This document shows positions 9,306 to 18,881 of a stretch of DNA of 64,000 nucleotides, in pieces. How positions within the stretch are numbered: the first letter of the stretch is position 1; each line of letters starts with the position of its first letter. The stretch covers positions 124,001-188,000 of the forward strand of contig DIUY01000011.1 of the NCBI GenBank assembly GCA_002422395.1, in the 5' to 3' direction. This DNA comes from Methylococcaceae bacterium UBA6146. GTDB lineage: Bacteria > Pseudomonadota > Gammaproteobacteria > Methylococcales > Methylomonadaceae. A program made the translations under genes and the position numbers. The notes under the pieces are model-generated. The model made no database searches. It saw nothing but the letters and a program-made list of their open reading frames with translations, and was not told the origin of the DNA.

Positions 9306-10544
9306 TCACAGCCATGTGCTAAACGGTTCAACGATAACCCGCTCCCCCGGATTGATACCGGCGCATTCGGACGGCAATACGATAAAACAATTGGCCTGGG
9401 ACAAGCTGCTTAAAACATGCGAGCCTTGGTTGCCGGCGGAGGCGACAATCAGCTCGCCGTCAGCATTTTGGCTAAGATTGCCGCGTTGAAATTCCAGCCG
9501 TCCGGGGGATTTTTTTAGCGCAGTTGTGCAGGTTGCGGCAAGCCGGAGCGGGTGGGCTGCGGGTGCGCCGGAAAGTTGTCTGAGCGCCGGGGCCACCAGT
9601 TGCTGGAATGTCGCCATAACGGCGGCGGGATTGCCGGGCAGGCCAAAAAAATAGCAGCCGCCAATCTTGCCAAATGCCAAGGGTTTTCCAGGTTTTATCG
9701 CGATTTTCCAAAAGTGGACCTGCCCGCACCGTGCCAGCACCTCTTGGACATAATCCGCGTCGCCCACGGAAGCGCCGCCGGTGGTGATCAGCACGTCGTG
9801 CTTTTCGGCGGCGGCCCGCAGGGTGTCTTCAAGTTGCTTAGGGTCATCAGCAACCACGCCGCCATCAGCGACAGCGTGGCAGGGGTCTGCCAACAGGCCG
9901 TTTAATAAATAGCGGTTGCTGTCATACAGCTTGCCCGCTGCCAGCGGTTCGCCCAACGCGGCCAATTCATCGCCCGTGGAAAAAAACGCGATTTTCAGTT
10001 GCCGTTTTACCGGCACATCGGCAATACCGGCGGACGCCAATAAGCCCAGGTCAACCGCCGTCAGCTTTTTAGGATGGGCGCACAGCGCTTGCCCTTGCCC
10101 GACATCTTCGCCGACGGCGCGGACATTTTGCTGTGGTTTAAGGTTCGCCGGAAATTGTATGGTTTCACCGTCAACCTGCACCTGTTCCTGCATAATCACC
10201 GTGTCAGCACCGTCGGGCACGACCGCGCCGGTAAAAATCCTGACACATTGCCCCGCTTGTAATGCATCCTGAAAAGGCCGCCCGGCCCAAGATGTGCCCG
10301 CCAGCGTTAGCGTAACAGGCTGTCCATTGAGTTCTTTGCCTGCGCACGCATAACCATCCATTGCGGCATTGCGGTCATAAGGGATGTTGATGGGCGAATG
10401 GATGGCCGCTGACAGCACACGTCCGAGCGCGTCTTTTAAGGTGATAGTTTCTGAGCCATTAACGGGCTGGATAGCCGCGCTGATGTTGCTTAACGCCGCT
10501 GCAAGCGACAGTAACGGTTTGCGTTCTTGGCTGCATACATCCAT
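9306..10544 (-). CDS. moeA: Molybdopterin molybdenumtransferase MoeA
   Basis: A 412-residue enzyme that inserts molybdate into adenylylated molybdopterin. Signatures include YDRNAAMDGYA near the N-terminus, FTGAVVPDGADTV, the MPT-binding TTGGASVGDADY, and FGLPGNPAAVMATF. The start shares one base with the mobB stop (TAATG), so the pair forms a molybdenum-cofactor operon. This fits an organism using Mo enzymes such as nitrate reductase or formate dehydrogenase. Nitrogenase uses FeMo-co made by a different route. Confidence 0.94.
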   Translation of the reverse strand: MDVCSQERKPLLSLAAALSNISAAIQPVNGSETITLKDALGRVLSAAIHSPINIPYDRNAAMDGYACAGKELNGQPVTLTLAGTSWAGRPFQDALQAGQCVRIFTGAVVPDGADTVIMQEQVQVDGETIQFPANLKPQQNVRAVGEDVGQGQALCAHPKKLTAVDLGLLASAGIADVPVKRQLKIAFFSTGDELAALGEPLAAGKLYDSNRYLLNGLLADPCHAVADGGVVADDPKQLEDTLRAAAEKHDVLITTGGASVGDADYVQEVLARCGQVHFWKIAIKPGKPLAFGKIGGCYFFGLPGNPAAVMATFQQLVAPALRQLSGAPAAHPLRLAATCTTALKKSPGRLEFQRGNLSQNADGELIVASAGNQGSHVLSSLSQANCFIVLPSECAGINPGERVIVEPFSTWL

Positions 10545-11071
10545 TACGGTTTTCTCCCCATAAATTGTTGCAAGATAAAATTGGCAACCATTGCCGGCTG
10601 GTTTATATCCAGCTGCGGCAAATAATCAGGCGTGACCAACGGGCAATCGGAAGCAATCGCGATGATGTGCGGGTCGTTTGGGTACAGTAGCCGTTTATTA
10701 AGCGACGGGCGGTGCAATTCTATTTTAGGGAAATGTTCGGTTTTAAAGCCTTCAACCAACAATAAATCCAGTTGCGACTGATCGAAGCATTGTAGTTGTT
10801 CGTCTAAAGTAGGTTCGCGTTCCGGGGTTATTTCAGTAATCATTGCCCGGCGTTTGCTGGAGATGATTAGCACCGGCGAAGCCCCCGCCGCCCTTAGCCG
10901 AAAGCTATCTTTGCCCGGCTGGTCTATATCAAAATCATGATGCCCGTGTTTAATCAGGCCGATACGCAAGCCCTGTTGTTTTAACAACGGAATTAACTGG
11001 GTCAATAGCGTGGTTTTACCGGTGCCGCTAAAGGCGGCAAAACCTAACAAAGGGATTTGGGCATGTTGCAT
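10544..11071 (-). CDS. mobB: Molybdopterin-guanine dinucleotide biosynthesis adaptor MobB
   Basis: A 175-residue P-loop GTPase-like protein with Walker A FSGTGKTTLL at residues 14-23, KHGHHDFDIDQPGKDS, and LLVEGFKTEHFPKIE. MobB assists MobA in adding GMP to molybdopterin, though it is dispensable in Escherichia coli. It is upstream of and overlapping moeA. mobA is not in the window. Confidence 0.92.
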   Translation of the reverse strand: MQHAQIPLLGFAAFSGTGKTTLLTQLIPLLKQQGLRIGLIKHGHHDFDIDQPGKDSFRLRAAGASPVLIISSKRRAMITEITPEREPTLDEQLQCFDQSQLDLLLVEGFKTEHFPKIELHRPSLNKRLLYPNDPHIIAIASDCPLVTPDYLPQLDINQPAMVANFILQQFMGRKP

Positions 11072-11156
11072 GGCAATGATTTCATCATACTGTTATCGTG
11101 AGTAAGCTTATTCTAAGGTATTATTAAGAGACGAGCATTAATCGGGGAGAGCATCA

Positions 11157-11651
11157 TTGATTCAAATTTATCTGCTGCTAGCGCTGGTCATCATGGTGTT
11201 TTTTATTTTGCGGGGATTTTTTCAGCGCACATCGACAGCGGCAACAAAAAATTTAAGGCTGTTAGGCTTAAGCGCCATCACCGTCGCGGCGCTGTTCCTG
11301 ATAGCCACAGGCCGTTTAAACTGGTTGCTTGGTGCGGTTGGTTTGGGGGTGGCCTATTTATTGAGATTGATGCCGGTGTTGCTGGGTTATGCCCCTCAAT
11401 TACATAAAATGTGGGCGGATTACAAAGCGGGAAGGGATAACACCGCCCACCAGCAACAAAATACCCGGACGCAGGGAGGCATGTCGGTTGAAGAGGCTTA
11501 TCAGGTGTTAGGTTTGAAGCCTGGTGCCTCAGAGCATGAGGTTATTGCCGCACACCGTAAGTTAATGCAGAAGATCCATCCTGATCGAGGTGGCTCGGAT
11601 TACTTGGCGATGAAAATAAACCTTGCCAAAAATACCTTGATAAACAAATGA
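11157..11651 (+). CDS. Membrane-anchored J-domain protein
   Basis: A 164-residue protein with an N-terminal transmembrane helix (residues 2-18), a second hydrophobic stretch (about 37-75) and a C-terminal J-domain from about 108. The HPD tripeptide is intact in KIHPDRGGSDYLAMK. This layout resembles the Tim14/Pam18-like short J-proteins of bacteria, which stimulate DnaK at the membrane; its clients are unknown. Translation starts at TTG, supported by a GGGGAGA site eight bases upstream. Its stop overlaps the start of the nlpD-like gene (ATGA). Confidence 0.85.
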   Translation: MIQIYLLLALVIMVFFILRGFFQRTSTAATKNLRLLGLSAITVAALFLIATGRLNWLLGAVGLGVAYLLRLMPVLLGYAPQLHKMWADYKAGRDNTAHQQQNTRTQGGMSVEEAYQVLGLKPGASEHEVIAAHRKLMQKIHPDRGGSDYLAMKINLAKNTLINK

Positions 11652-12865
11652 CTATTATGCCCCAGACCTGTTTTCTGTTGTTCCTTCCGGCCTTCTTGCT
11701 GATGCCGGCGGTATCATTTGCCTGTACATCGCCCAATGGTTGTAAGCCTTTGCTGTTGGCGCAACAGCAGCCCGTTGCAGAAACTGCGGACAACAATGAC
11801 ACCAAACACAAAACCAAAGTGGTTTTGCCGGACAAAGCGCCGTCTAACCCGCCAGACAGTGCGGTGCAGCGGGCAAAGCCATTTTATGAGGTGAAAACGG
11901 GGGATACGCTGTATTCGATTGGGGTAAAAAATGGCTTGTCTTATGATGCGCTTGCCCGTTGGAACCAGTTGCCGCCTTCTTATAAGATACTGGCCGGACA
12001 AAAACTGAAATTGTTTGGCCCGCAACAAAGTGCTGGTGCAATCAATAAAAATCCAAACAGCCAGCCGGAAAAAAATAAGCAGCCAAGCGCCGATAAAACA
12101 GTGTCCGAAACGAAAGGCCGAACCGAAAAAGCACAAGCGTTGGCGAAAAAAAGTGCGGTGCAAAAAAAACCACTAATTGGTAAGCGGGATGAAGGGGGGC
12201 ATCCGCTAAAGACCTCCCCGCCCTCTAAAGGCAGCGTAAGCGTTACCGATAAAAACCGACCTGAAAAAGCCGCGCCTTTGCAAACGTATGGCATGCTTGA
12301 CAAAGGGCGGCAGACTGCCGAAAAAGCCGAAAAACGTCCATCGCCTGAAAAGTCACCCTTTCAGGCGGCCAAGCGTAAAACGGAAACGGCCAATAAAACG
12401 CCAAAACAACACCATGACATGCAGATTAGCAAAAGAAAGACGGGTGAGGGGCAAAAAAAAGCAACCGGTTCAGCGGGTAATAAAAAACGGTTAAAGCTGA
12501 ATTTCAAATGGCCTGTTAAGGGTGTGGTGGCTAGCAACTTTGCAAACACACATCATAAAGGCATAGATATTGCTTGCAAAGAAAAAAAGCAGCCGGTTGG
12601 CGCCGCCGAAGCGGGCACAGTGGCTTATCAAGGCGAGGGGTTGGTCGGTTTTAAGAATTTGATCATCATCAAGCATAATGACGAATACCTGAGCGCTTAT
12701 GCCAACAACAGCCGTATGTTGGTTAAAGAAGGCCAGCAAGTGAAGCAAGGCCAAACAATTGCCGAAATTGGCAAAGCCAGCGCCAAACAAAAACCATTGC
12801 ATTTTGAGATAAGGAAAAACGGGAATCCTGTCGACCCGCTTTATTTTTTGCCCAAACAACCTTAA
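11648..12865 (+). CDS. nlpD: NlpD-like LysM/M23 (LytM) envelope protein
   Basis: This 405-residue protein has a signal sequence ending in FACTSP (possible lipobox SFAC), a LysM domain (YEVKTGDTLYSIG, about 77-120), a long Lys/Pro-rich linker and a C-terminal LytM fold. The first zinc-ligand motif HKGID is present, but the later His is replaced (AYANN) and the usual HxH is reduced to LHF. The domain should therefore be non-catalytic, like E. coli NlpD, which activates the amidase AmiC at the division septum. It immediately precedes rpoS, the standard gammaproteobacterial order. In E. coli the main rpoS promoter lies inside nlpD, and the same may hold here. Confidence 0.88.
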   Translation: MTIMPQTCFLLFLPAFLLMPAVSFACTSPNGCKPLLLAQQQPVAETADNNDTKHKTKVVLPDKAPSNPPDSAVQRAKPFYEVKTGDTLYSIGVKNGLSYDALARWNQLPPSYKILAGQKLKLFGPQQSAGAINKNPNSQPEKNKQPSADKTVSETKGRTEKAQALAKKSAVQKKPLIGKRDEGGHPLKTSPPSKGSVSVTDKNRPEKAAPLQTYGMLDKGRQTAEKAEKRPSPEKSPFQAAKRKTETANKTPKQHHDMQISKRKTGEGQKKATGSAGNKKRLKLNFKWPVKGVVASNFANTHHKGIDIACKEKKQPVGAAEAGTVAYQGEGLVGFKNLIIIKHNDEYLSAYANNSRMLVKEGQQVKQGQTIAEIGKASAKQKPLHFEIRKNGNPVDPLYFLPKQP

Positions 12866-12903
12866 CCTCTTGCTTAAGGGGATTAATTCAGTGAGCCTCT
12901 CTA

Positions 12904-13890
12904 ATGAGTGAACAATTACAAAATTCAATGAGTGACGTTACCGTGCTTCTTGATGACGATTTCTGTTTTGATGATGAATCTCCTGTGATGTTGGCGCTTG
13001 ATGAAGCGCCAGACATGGAGCCGCCTGACGCATTTGAACTGAAAGCCAAAAATAGTGGTGATTTAGATGCGACCCGGGTGTATTTAAGTGAGCTTGGAAA
13101 GTCAAAATTATTGACCGCCGACGAAGAGAAGCTTTACGGCGCTAGAGCTTTACAAGGTGATAGGGTGGCCCGCCAGATTATGATTGAAAGCAATTTGCGC
13201 TTGGTTGTGAAAATTTCCCGCCGTTATTTGGGCAGGGGGTTGCCGTTGTTGGACATGATTAATGAAGGCAATTTAGGATTGATCCGGGCCGTGGAAAAAT
13301 TCGACCCTGAAAAGGGCTTTCGGTTTTCAACCTACGCCACTTGGTGGATTAGACAATCTATTGAGCGGGCGATCATGAACCAGACCCGCACCATCCGGCT
13401 TCCTATCCATATTGTCAAAGAACTCAACACCTACCTTAAAGCCCAGCGCCATTTGGCACAAATCCTCGATCATGAGCCGGGTGCCGAAGAAGTTGCCCGG
13501 TATCTCGACAAACCCGTCAAAAAAGTGGAAAAGATGCTCAAGCTCAATGAGCGTGTCACGTCGGTTGATGTCCCTGCCAGTTGTGATTTTGATAAACCGT
13601 TAGTTGATTCGATTGCGAACGAACATGATGTGCCGCATGACGAAAAAATCCAGGAAGACGGCATTAAGCAGAATATTTCTGGTTGGGTGATGCAATTGCC
13701 CGAAAAACAACGTGAAGTGATATGCCGCCGTTATGGCTTGTGCGGCCATGAAGAAGGCACCTTGGAGCAGGTTGCGCTTGAGTTGGGGGTGACCCGGGAG
13801 CGCATTAGGCAAATTCAACTGGATGCGCTAAAAAGGTTAAAAGAAATCCTGAAATCGCATGGCTATTCGTTTGAAGAAGTTTTTAGCTAG
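12904..13890 (+). CDS. rpoS: RNA polymerase sigma factor RpoS
   Basis: A 328-residue group 2 sigma-70 factor for stationary phase and general stress. Region 1.2 (DATRVYLSELGKSKLLTADEE), region 2 (NLRLVVKISRRYLGRGLPLLD, FSTYATWWIRQSIERAI), region 3 and region 4 with the helix-turn-helix (EQVALELGVTRERIRQIQ) are all present. The N-terminal 40 residues are very acidic. It is 38 bp downstream of nlpD. The gene ends with TAG, which shows that TAG is a normal stop in this genome. Confidence 0.95.
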   Translation: MSEQLQNSMSDVTVLLDDDFCFDDESPVMLALDEAPDMEPPDAFELKAKNSGDLDATRVYLSELGKSKLLTADEEKLYGARALQGDRVARQIMIESNLRLVVKISRRYLGRGLPLLDMINEGNLGLIRAVEKFDPEKGFRFSTYATWWIRQSIERAIMNQTRTIRLPIHIVKELNTYLKAQRHLAQILDHEPGAEEVARYLDKPVKKVEKMLKLNERVTSVDVPASCDFDKPLVDSIANEHDVPHDEKIQEDGIKQNISGWVMQLPEKQREVICRRYGLCGHEEGTLEQVALELGVTRERIRQIQLDALKRLKEILKSHGYSFEEVFS

Positions 13891-14019
13891 CGCCATTTTG
13901 GTTATTTACCGCATCAATCACGCTAACTTGCCGTTATAGTTGAATCCGCCACCATTAGATATAAGTAATAACCAGGCCTTTGTTTTATTTCATTTATTTA
14001 ACCGCCGACCTTTATTGTC

Positions 14020-14991
14020 ATGCTCGTCCCCCCATACAATCAAAATAACAAAATTTTATATTATTTAAAGAATTACGTGAGATTCTGGTTTCCGGCCTCC
14101 CTTTATCGAAGGGAGTTGGGCAGAATATTGGCGAGTGCGATGGACGATGATGTGGGGCGACGAGTGGGTTATTACAATAAAATGGCTCAAAGTGTCCAGC
14201 TTCCTGATAATGCAGAGACCATAGCCAAGTATTTCAGGCGTCCCCCTAAGAAACGCAGGACTTACTTTTTTGATACGTATGAATATATAAAATATTTTAA
14301 GCCGCATTACCGTTTTTTTTCGGTCTCAGGTGACTTGGTAAAAGTCCCGCTTAGTCCAAGCATTGTAAAAAGCCGCCCGATTTTGGGCGATAATCAAAAC
14401 TCGGTGTTGTTAAACTTAAATAAAATCAGGCATTTTCGGTTTTTAAATGACCGCATTCCAACTAAGGATAAACTTAATAAATTGGTTTGGAGAGGGAACG
14501 CTTTTGTCCGCCGTCAAAATCGGATCACTTTTTTGCAAAGATATTACGGCCATCCTAGCTGCAATATTGGGAAGGTAAATAAGACCGGTGACTACGCTGA
14601 CCAATGGCTGGCCCCGCGCATGGCCATCAATGAGCAACTCAAGTACAAATACATTTTATGCCTGGAAGGAAACGATGTGGCAACCAACTTAAAATGGGTT
14701 ATGTCATCAAACTCAGTCGCGGTGATGCCGCGCCCAAAATACGAAACGTGGTTTATGGAAGGCACTCTTATCCCTAATGTCCATTATATTGAGATAAAGG
14801 ATGACTATTCAGATCTGGAAGAAAAAATAAATCACTATGAAAACCATCCATTGGAATTGCAACAAATAATAACGGACGCCCACCGGCATGTGGCACAATT
14901 TTTTGATCCCCATAAGGAAAAAGTTATTGCTTTGTTGGTTTTAAAAAAATATTTTGAATTGACGGGTCAATATGATGCCCCAGCAATTTGA
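14020..14991 (+). CDS. Glycosyltransferase family 90 (CAP10-like) protein
   Basis: A 323-residue protein resembling the lipopolysaccharide-modifying GT90/CAP10 family. The recognisable core is KLVWRGNAFVRRQNR, then MAINEQLKYKYILCLEGND, SNSVAVMPRPKYETWFMEG and VHYIEIKDDYSDLEEKI. Such enzymes transfer xylose or related sugars to glycans or LPS core; donor and acceptor are unknown here. No signal peptide is seen. It starts a run of surface-glycan genes that looks more AT-rich than its neighbours, as is common for LPS loci. Its relation to the WaaG-like gene 78 bp downstream suggests core-oligosaccharide assembly. Confidence 0.78.
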   Translation: MLVPPYNQNNKILYYLKNYVRFWFPASLYRRELGRILASAMDDDVGRRVGYYNKMAQSVQLPDNAETIAKYFRRPPKKRRTYFFDTYEYIKYFKPHYRFFSVSGDLVKVPLSPSIVKSRPILGDNQNSVLLNLNKIRHFRFLNDRIPTKDKLNKLVWRGNAFVRRQNRITFLQRYYGHPSCNIGKVNKTGDYADQWLAPRMAINEQLKYKYILCLEGNDVATNLKWVMSSNSVAVMPRPKYETWFMEGTLIPNVHYIEIKDDYSDLEEKINHYENHPLELQQIITDAHRHVAQFFDPHKEKVIALLVLKKYFELTGQYDAPAI

Positions 14992-15069
14992 ATCATTGGC
15001 ATATGGGAAAACAATTTCGTCTGACCGTAAAAAATCTTTATACCTTTAATTGATTAAGGAAGTGAGCTA

Positions 15070-16194
15070 ATGCATATTGCCATAATTCGACAACGCTATA
15101 ACCCTTATGGAGGCGCTGAACGGTTTGTAAGCAGGGCTTTGGTTGCGTTAAATAATACGGATATAAAAGCGAGTTTGATCGCCAGGCAGTGGGAGCCTAT
15201 TGAAGGCATTAATTTTGTTCAGTGCAACCCTTTTTATTTAGGGCGTTTATGGCGTGATTGGGGTTTTGCCAAACAAGTGTGCCGACAAATCGACGCTTTA
15301 AAACCTGATTTGGTGCAAAGCCATGAACGGGTTTTTTGTTGTGACATTTATCGTGCGGGTGATGGCGTCCACCGGGTTCTAGTTGAGCAGAAGGCAAAAA
15401 ATTTGTCTTGGCCAGCCAAGACTTTTCTGCGTTTTAGCCCGTATCATAATTATGTAAAAATGGCAGAAAAAAAACTGCTTGAAAATCCTCGCTTACGCGC
15501 CGTAATTTGCAATTCCGCCATGGTCCGAAGCCAAATTCTGCAATATTTTGCTATTGACGAGTCGAAAATCCATGTCATTTATAATGGCGTTGACACCACG
15601 AAGTTTCACCCTAGGATAAAACAGCAGCAAAGTGACCTAAGGGCAGAATTGAATTTGTCTGAGGAGGCAAGCGTGTTTGCTTTCGTGGGCTCTGGATTTG
15701 AGCGTAAAGGTTTGCTGCAAGCTCTCAGGGCGTTTTCAGGCTTAACCGAAAATTGTCATTTACTGGTGGTGGGTTATGACAAACGTAAAAATTTTTACCA
15801 TAAGGAGGCAAACCGATTAGGCATCAGTGCACGGGTAAAATTTTTGGGGCCGCAAAAAAATGTGTTGCCCTATTACGCCGTTGCTGATGCGCTTATTTTG
15901 CCCACTTTTTATGACCCCTTTCCAAATGTCGCTTTAGAAGCGTTGGCTTGTGGTGTGCCGGTGATTACTAGCACCATGTCGGGCGCGGCTGAAGTCATCA
16001 CCAATCATCAGAATGGCTTTGTTTGTGATGCTTACGATTTACAGGGTTTTCAAGATGCAATGCAGGTGCTTTGCGACAAGGGCATTGCAAAGGGTATGGG
16101 CGAGCAAGCTAGACGTAGTGCTGAAAAATTTGATTTGGATACGATGGCCGTCCATTTAACAAACCTTTACAGAAATTTGTTGGCTCCAAAATAA
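15070..16194 (+). CDS. GT4 glycosyltransferase, WaaG-like (LPS core)
   Basis: A 374-residue GT-B enzyme. The N-terminus (RQRYNPYGGAERFV) and the segment SHERVFCCDIYRAGDGVH are typical of WaaG/RfaG, the LPS core glucosyltransferase I. The C-terminal donor site is PTFYDPFPNVALEALACGVPV with the E-x7-E motif. An AAGGAAGTGAG ribosome site precedes the ATG. It is cytoplasmic or peripheral to the inner membrane. WaaG assignment is probable, but sugar specificity is inference. Confidence 0.82.
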   Translation: MHIAIIRQRYNPYGGAERFVSRALVALNNTDIKASLIARQWEPIEGINFVQCNPFYLGRLWRDWGFAKQVCRQIDALKPDLVQSHERVFCCDIYRAGDGVHRVLVEQKAKNLSWPAKTFLRFSPYHNYVKMAEKKLLENPRLRAVICNSAMVRSQILQYFAIDESKIHVIYNGVDTTKFHPRIKQQQSDLRAELNLSEEASVFAFVGSGFERKGLLQALRAFSGLTENCHLLVVGYDKRKNFYHKEANRLGISARVKFLGPQKNVLPYYAVADALILPTFYDPFPNVALEALACGVPVITSTMSGAAEVITNHQNGFVCDAYDLQGFQDAMQVLCDKGIAKGMGEQARRSAEKFDLDTMAVHLTNLYRNLLAPK

Positions 16195-16287
16195 GGTCAG
16201 TTTTGGATAAGCGTAAAATGTAACCGCCAAGGCATATCAATGGGCAAGTGTGTTGTACACAGTAACTCTTTTAGGAAAATTACAGAT

Positions 16288-17397
16288 TTAACCCTCCACC
16301 CTTTCTGTAAGGCACTTACTATACTGTTCGGCAACGTGGTTGGCATCAAACCGCTCTAGGTCTGCCATCTCGGATGGTATCCGCCGAGGATTTTCGGCAA
16401 GGGCTTTTATTTTGGCAATAAACGCCGCTGAGTCATTCAGTGGGATCAGAAACTCGTTTAGGTTGCCAGCAAGGATTTCCTTTGGACCGGATGGGCAATC
16501 GTAAGAAACGACGGGAGTGCCGCAAATGAGGGCTTCAACAATAACAGTTGGTAACCCCTCATAATCCGATGTCAACAATAAAGCAATGGCATGATGGATA
16601 TAGGGGAACGGGTTTTGTTTAAATCCGGTGATTACGACCCTGTTTTCCAAGCCATATTTATGGATTAATTGCTTGATAGCCCCTGTTTGCTCAACTGTCC
16701 CTTCACATATCAAAAGCAATGGGTTAGTCAATCTGCTTTCGGCGTAAATTTGCAATAATTTGTCATGCCGCTTTTGCCGGTTGAACCGGCCAAGGTGGAG
16801 GAAATAGTTTTTATAATCAACAGGATAGGATTCGGCAAGCTGTTGTATTTCTTCGATAGGGAAAGGGTTGTAAATAACCTGCGAACTAGCCGGTTTTACG
16901 CCGACATTTTGCTCTAAGTCTTCCTTAGCGCCGCCTGAAACAAAAATAAGATGTTTGCCGTTATAGAGGTTTTGCAGTTGGTTTTTTTTCAGCCAGCGCT
17001 TTAGCAGGCCTTTTTGGGTGTCAATTTGGCTATGGTAAAAACTGTTATGGATGCAATGGAAAACCCGGTATCCCCGGAGGTGCCGGGTAATCCGATCAGT
17101 TTCCGGCAGGTTTGAAATCACGGCGTCAATAGGCTGTGTTGTGTTCAGACCGTCCAAAATTTTTTGCAAGCCGTTTGCTGTTTGTCGATAGTAGAGAAAT
17201 TTCAATCCTCGCTGCTTTTCAGCGCCGTGGACGAATATCGGCTCGATGCCGTCTGGGATTTTATGGGATACCATTGGCCTGATAACGATGAATTTTACGC
17301 AATGCCCCATTGCCGTGATTGTTGATGCCAGGCGCAGCATCACCTGTTCGGCACCGCCGCCTGAAAGCGTGTCAATAACGATTACGAAACAGCTCAT
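16288..17397 (-). CDS. GT4 family glycosyltransferase
   Basis: A 369-residue GT-B glycosyltransferase with an N-terminal GGGAEQVMLRLA acceptor-domain signature. The C-terminal nucleotide-sugar site is DYEGLPTVIVEALICGTPVV with the E-x7-E motif. It resembles capsule, LPS or teichuronic-acid transferases; donor and acceptor cannot be inferred. Its ATG overlaps the stop of the pyruvyl-transferase-like gene by four bases, so the two work in one pathway. The pair faces the WaaG-like gene tail to tail. Confidence 0.85.
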   Translation of the reverse strand: MSCFVIVIDTLSGGGAEQVMLRLASTITAMGHCVKFIVIRPMVSHKIPDGIEPIFVHGAEKQRGLKFLYYRQTANGLQKILDGLNTTQPIDAVISNLPETDRITRHLRGYRVFHCIHNSFYHSQIDTQKGLLKRWLKKNQLQNLYNGKHLIFVSGGAKEDLEQNVGVKPASSQVIYNPFPIEEIQQLAESYPVDYKNYFLHLGRFNRQKRHDKLLQIYAESRLTNPLLLICEGTVEQTGAIKQLIHKYGLENRVVITGFKQNPFPYIHHAIALLLTSDYEGLPTVIVEALICGTPVVSYDCPSGPKEILAGNLNEFLIPLNDSAAFIAKIKALAENPRRIPSEMADLERFDANHVAEQYSKCLTERVEG

Positions 17398-18386
17398 AGA
17401 GCTAAATCTGCTACGGATGGATTGAACTGCCGCCGCCAGACATTAATTTTTTCAATGGGCAGTGTGATATGGGTGCTGAATGGCGTTCTTATGGTTTCTG
17501 AAAGCGACCCCATTTGTTCGCGTTCGATGACGTTTAAGTTAAAGTCATGGCGTTTTTCTATCGCACGGTTGTCGACGCCGATAATGATACTGCGGCGTCT
17601 TTTTTGCATGGCGCGGATCCCCGCGTGCAGCCGAGTGCCAACATAGTCGAGTATGTGGTCGCCAAGCAGAAGTTGGTCGAATTCGGGTAACGAAGGGCCG
17701 ATTAAGCTGATTTTGCTGAGCGTTTTATTGTTAACCAACTCTTTAAGATAAGCCAAATCACCGGCACCTTGCATCCAAAAATAAACCTTGTCATACAACG
17801 ACAACAGTATTTGTACCATTTCGGTGTCTGCTTCTGGTTGCCGACGATAATCCGTGAGGGTAAAGACAGCATGGTCGGCCTTTTCCTCCGGGATGGTGGC
17901 GCAATGTTCAGAGCTTAGCCTCCATAGGGTTGGGCAGCCGGTATTAATTACATTGGTAAATCCCACGTCCCGCATTTTGTTTTCGGTATAACTGTCCCGA
18001 ACTGAATGCAGATGGTTTGCAGACAAAAGCGTCCGGTAAAATAGTTGGCTTTTCTTACTGCATGCTTGCTGATAGTTCCCCCAGCCGCAACCTAATAAAA
18101 TGGCATGGTTTCTTAAGAGTTGTGCGCCTAACAGCCCAATTGCCCACTGATTTTTCTTGCCTCTTATATTGAGTTTTGAATTTAATAAATTGGTGCCGCC
18201 CACAAAAACCATACGGGACTTTTTTATGTTTCTGATTGCTTTCAGGCTAATTGGGTAATGGGTTGGGTAACCGACTTTGTGTTCAAAAGGAAAAAGAAGA
18301 TTCAACTGTTCGGTCACTGCATCCATGATGATGGCATCGCCACTGTTAAGTGAGCCGCAGTAAGTGTCATAAATGGCAATAGTCAT
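17394..18386 (-). CDS. Polysaccharide pyruvyl transferase family protein
   Basis: This 330-residue protein begins MTIAIYDTYCGSLNSGDAII, typical of the polysaccharide pyruvyl transferase/CsaB family, followed by VFVGGTNLLNS. The C-terminal block LLLGDHILDYVGTRLHAGIRAM with VGTRLHAG is the family hallmark. Members add ketal pyruvate to surface glycans using phosphoenolpyruvate. The frame stays open to 18551, but I prefer the ATG at 18386 because AAGGAAAAC precedes it and the family starts there. It is coupled to the downstream GT4 gene by ATGA overlap. Confidence 0.8.
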   Translation of the reverse strand: MTIAIYDTYCGSLNSGDAIIMDAVTEQLNLLFPFEHKVGYPTHYPISLKAIRNIKKSRMVFVGGTNLLNSKLNIRGKKNQWAIGLLGAQLLRNHAILLGCGWGNYQQACSKKSQLFYRTLLSANHLHSVRDSYTENKMRDVGFTNVINTGCPTLWRLSSEHCATIPEEKADHAVFTLTDYRRQPEADTEMVQILLSLYDKVYFWMQGAGDLAYLKELVNNKTLSKISLIGPSLPEFDQLLLGDHILDYVGTRLHAGIRAMQKRRRSIIIGVDNRAIEKRHDFNLNVIEREQMGSLSETIRTPFSTHITLPIEKINVWRRQFNPSVADLAL

Positions 18387-18881
18387 GTTTTCCTTTGTGC
18401 GGACAAGTTCTATGATGTTTTTTGTCTTATCGCTTATGTTGGAGTTGGTGAATTGTTTGGAGCGGTTATGATACATTAAGGAAGACGACGTGAATGAAAA
18501 AACAAAAATATGCCAGAATTGTAAATGATTATTCAGTATCCCTAGATACACCCCCCTTAATCGGGATGATTTTTAAGTCACAGCTGGCGGACCGGCAAGC
18601 TTATAGGCTTTAAACGGCCAAGTTTTTAGTTTTTATATCCGTTCATGGGAACGTGGGTATCTCGCCTATACCAAGTGTGGCCAGGATGAACTGCAATTTC
18701 CAGGCAATCCTAAAAACATGACGAAATCCTGCGCACCCATTTAATTAACCCTCCAAAAACGGTCATGCTTACATTGAAACTGGTTTGAAAATTTTAGTTA
18801 GCATTAACTCCGTGTGTTTTTGGAGTACAAACTTAAGTTTGTATTCCTCAACAGTTAAATCACAACCATTACCCCAAAATC
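18387..18881. other. Intergenic region, divergent promoter area of the glycan pair and msbA
   Basis: About 495 bp lie between two divergent genes. I see no credible open frame. The only structure is a 26-bp near-perfect palindrome at 18822-18847, listed separately. Promoters for both flanking genes are expected here, but I cannot point to convincing -35/-10 pairs. Confidence 0.5.
18822..18847. repeat. Palindrome GGAGTACAAACTT / AAGTTTGTATTCC
   Basis: Two 13-base arms abut with one mismatch. The half-site GGAGTACAAA reappears inverted in the repeat cluster at 41945-41992, so this is probably a dispersed REP-like element rather than a private operator. Confidence 0.6.

Noticed and set aside
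18387..18551. N-terminal extension of the pyruvyl-transferase-like protein
   Set aside because: The extra 55 residues do not resemble the family, and the ATG at 18386 has a clear AAGGAA site.
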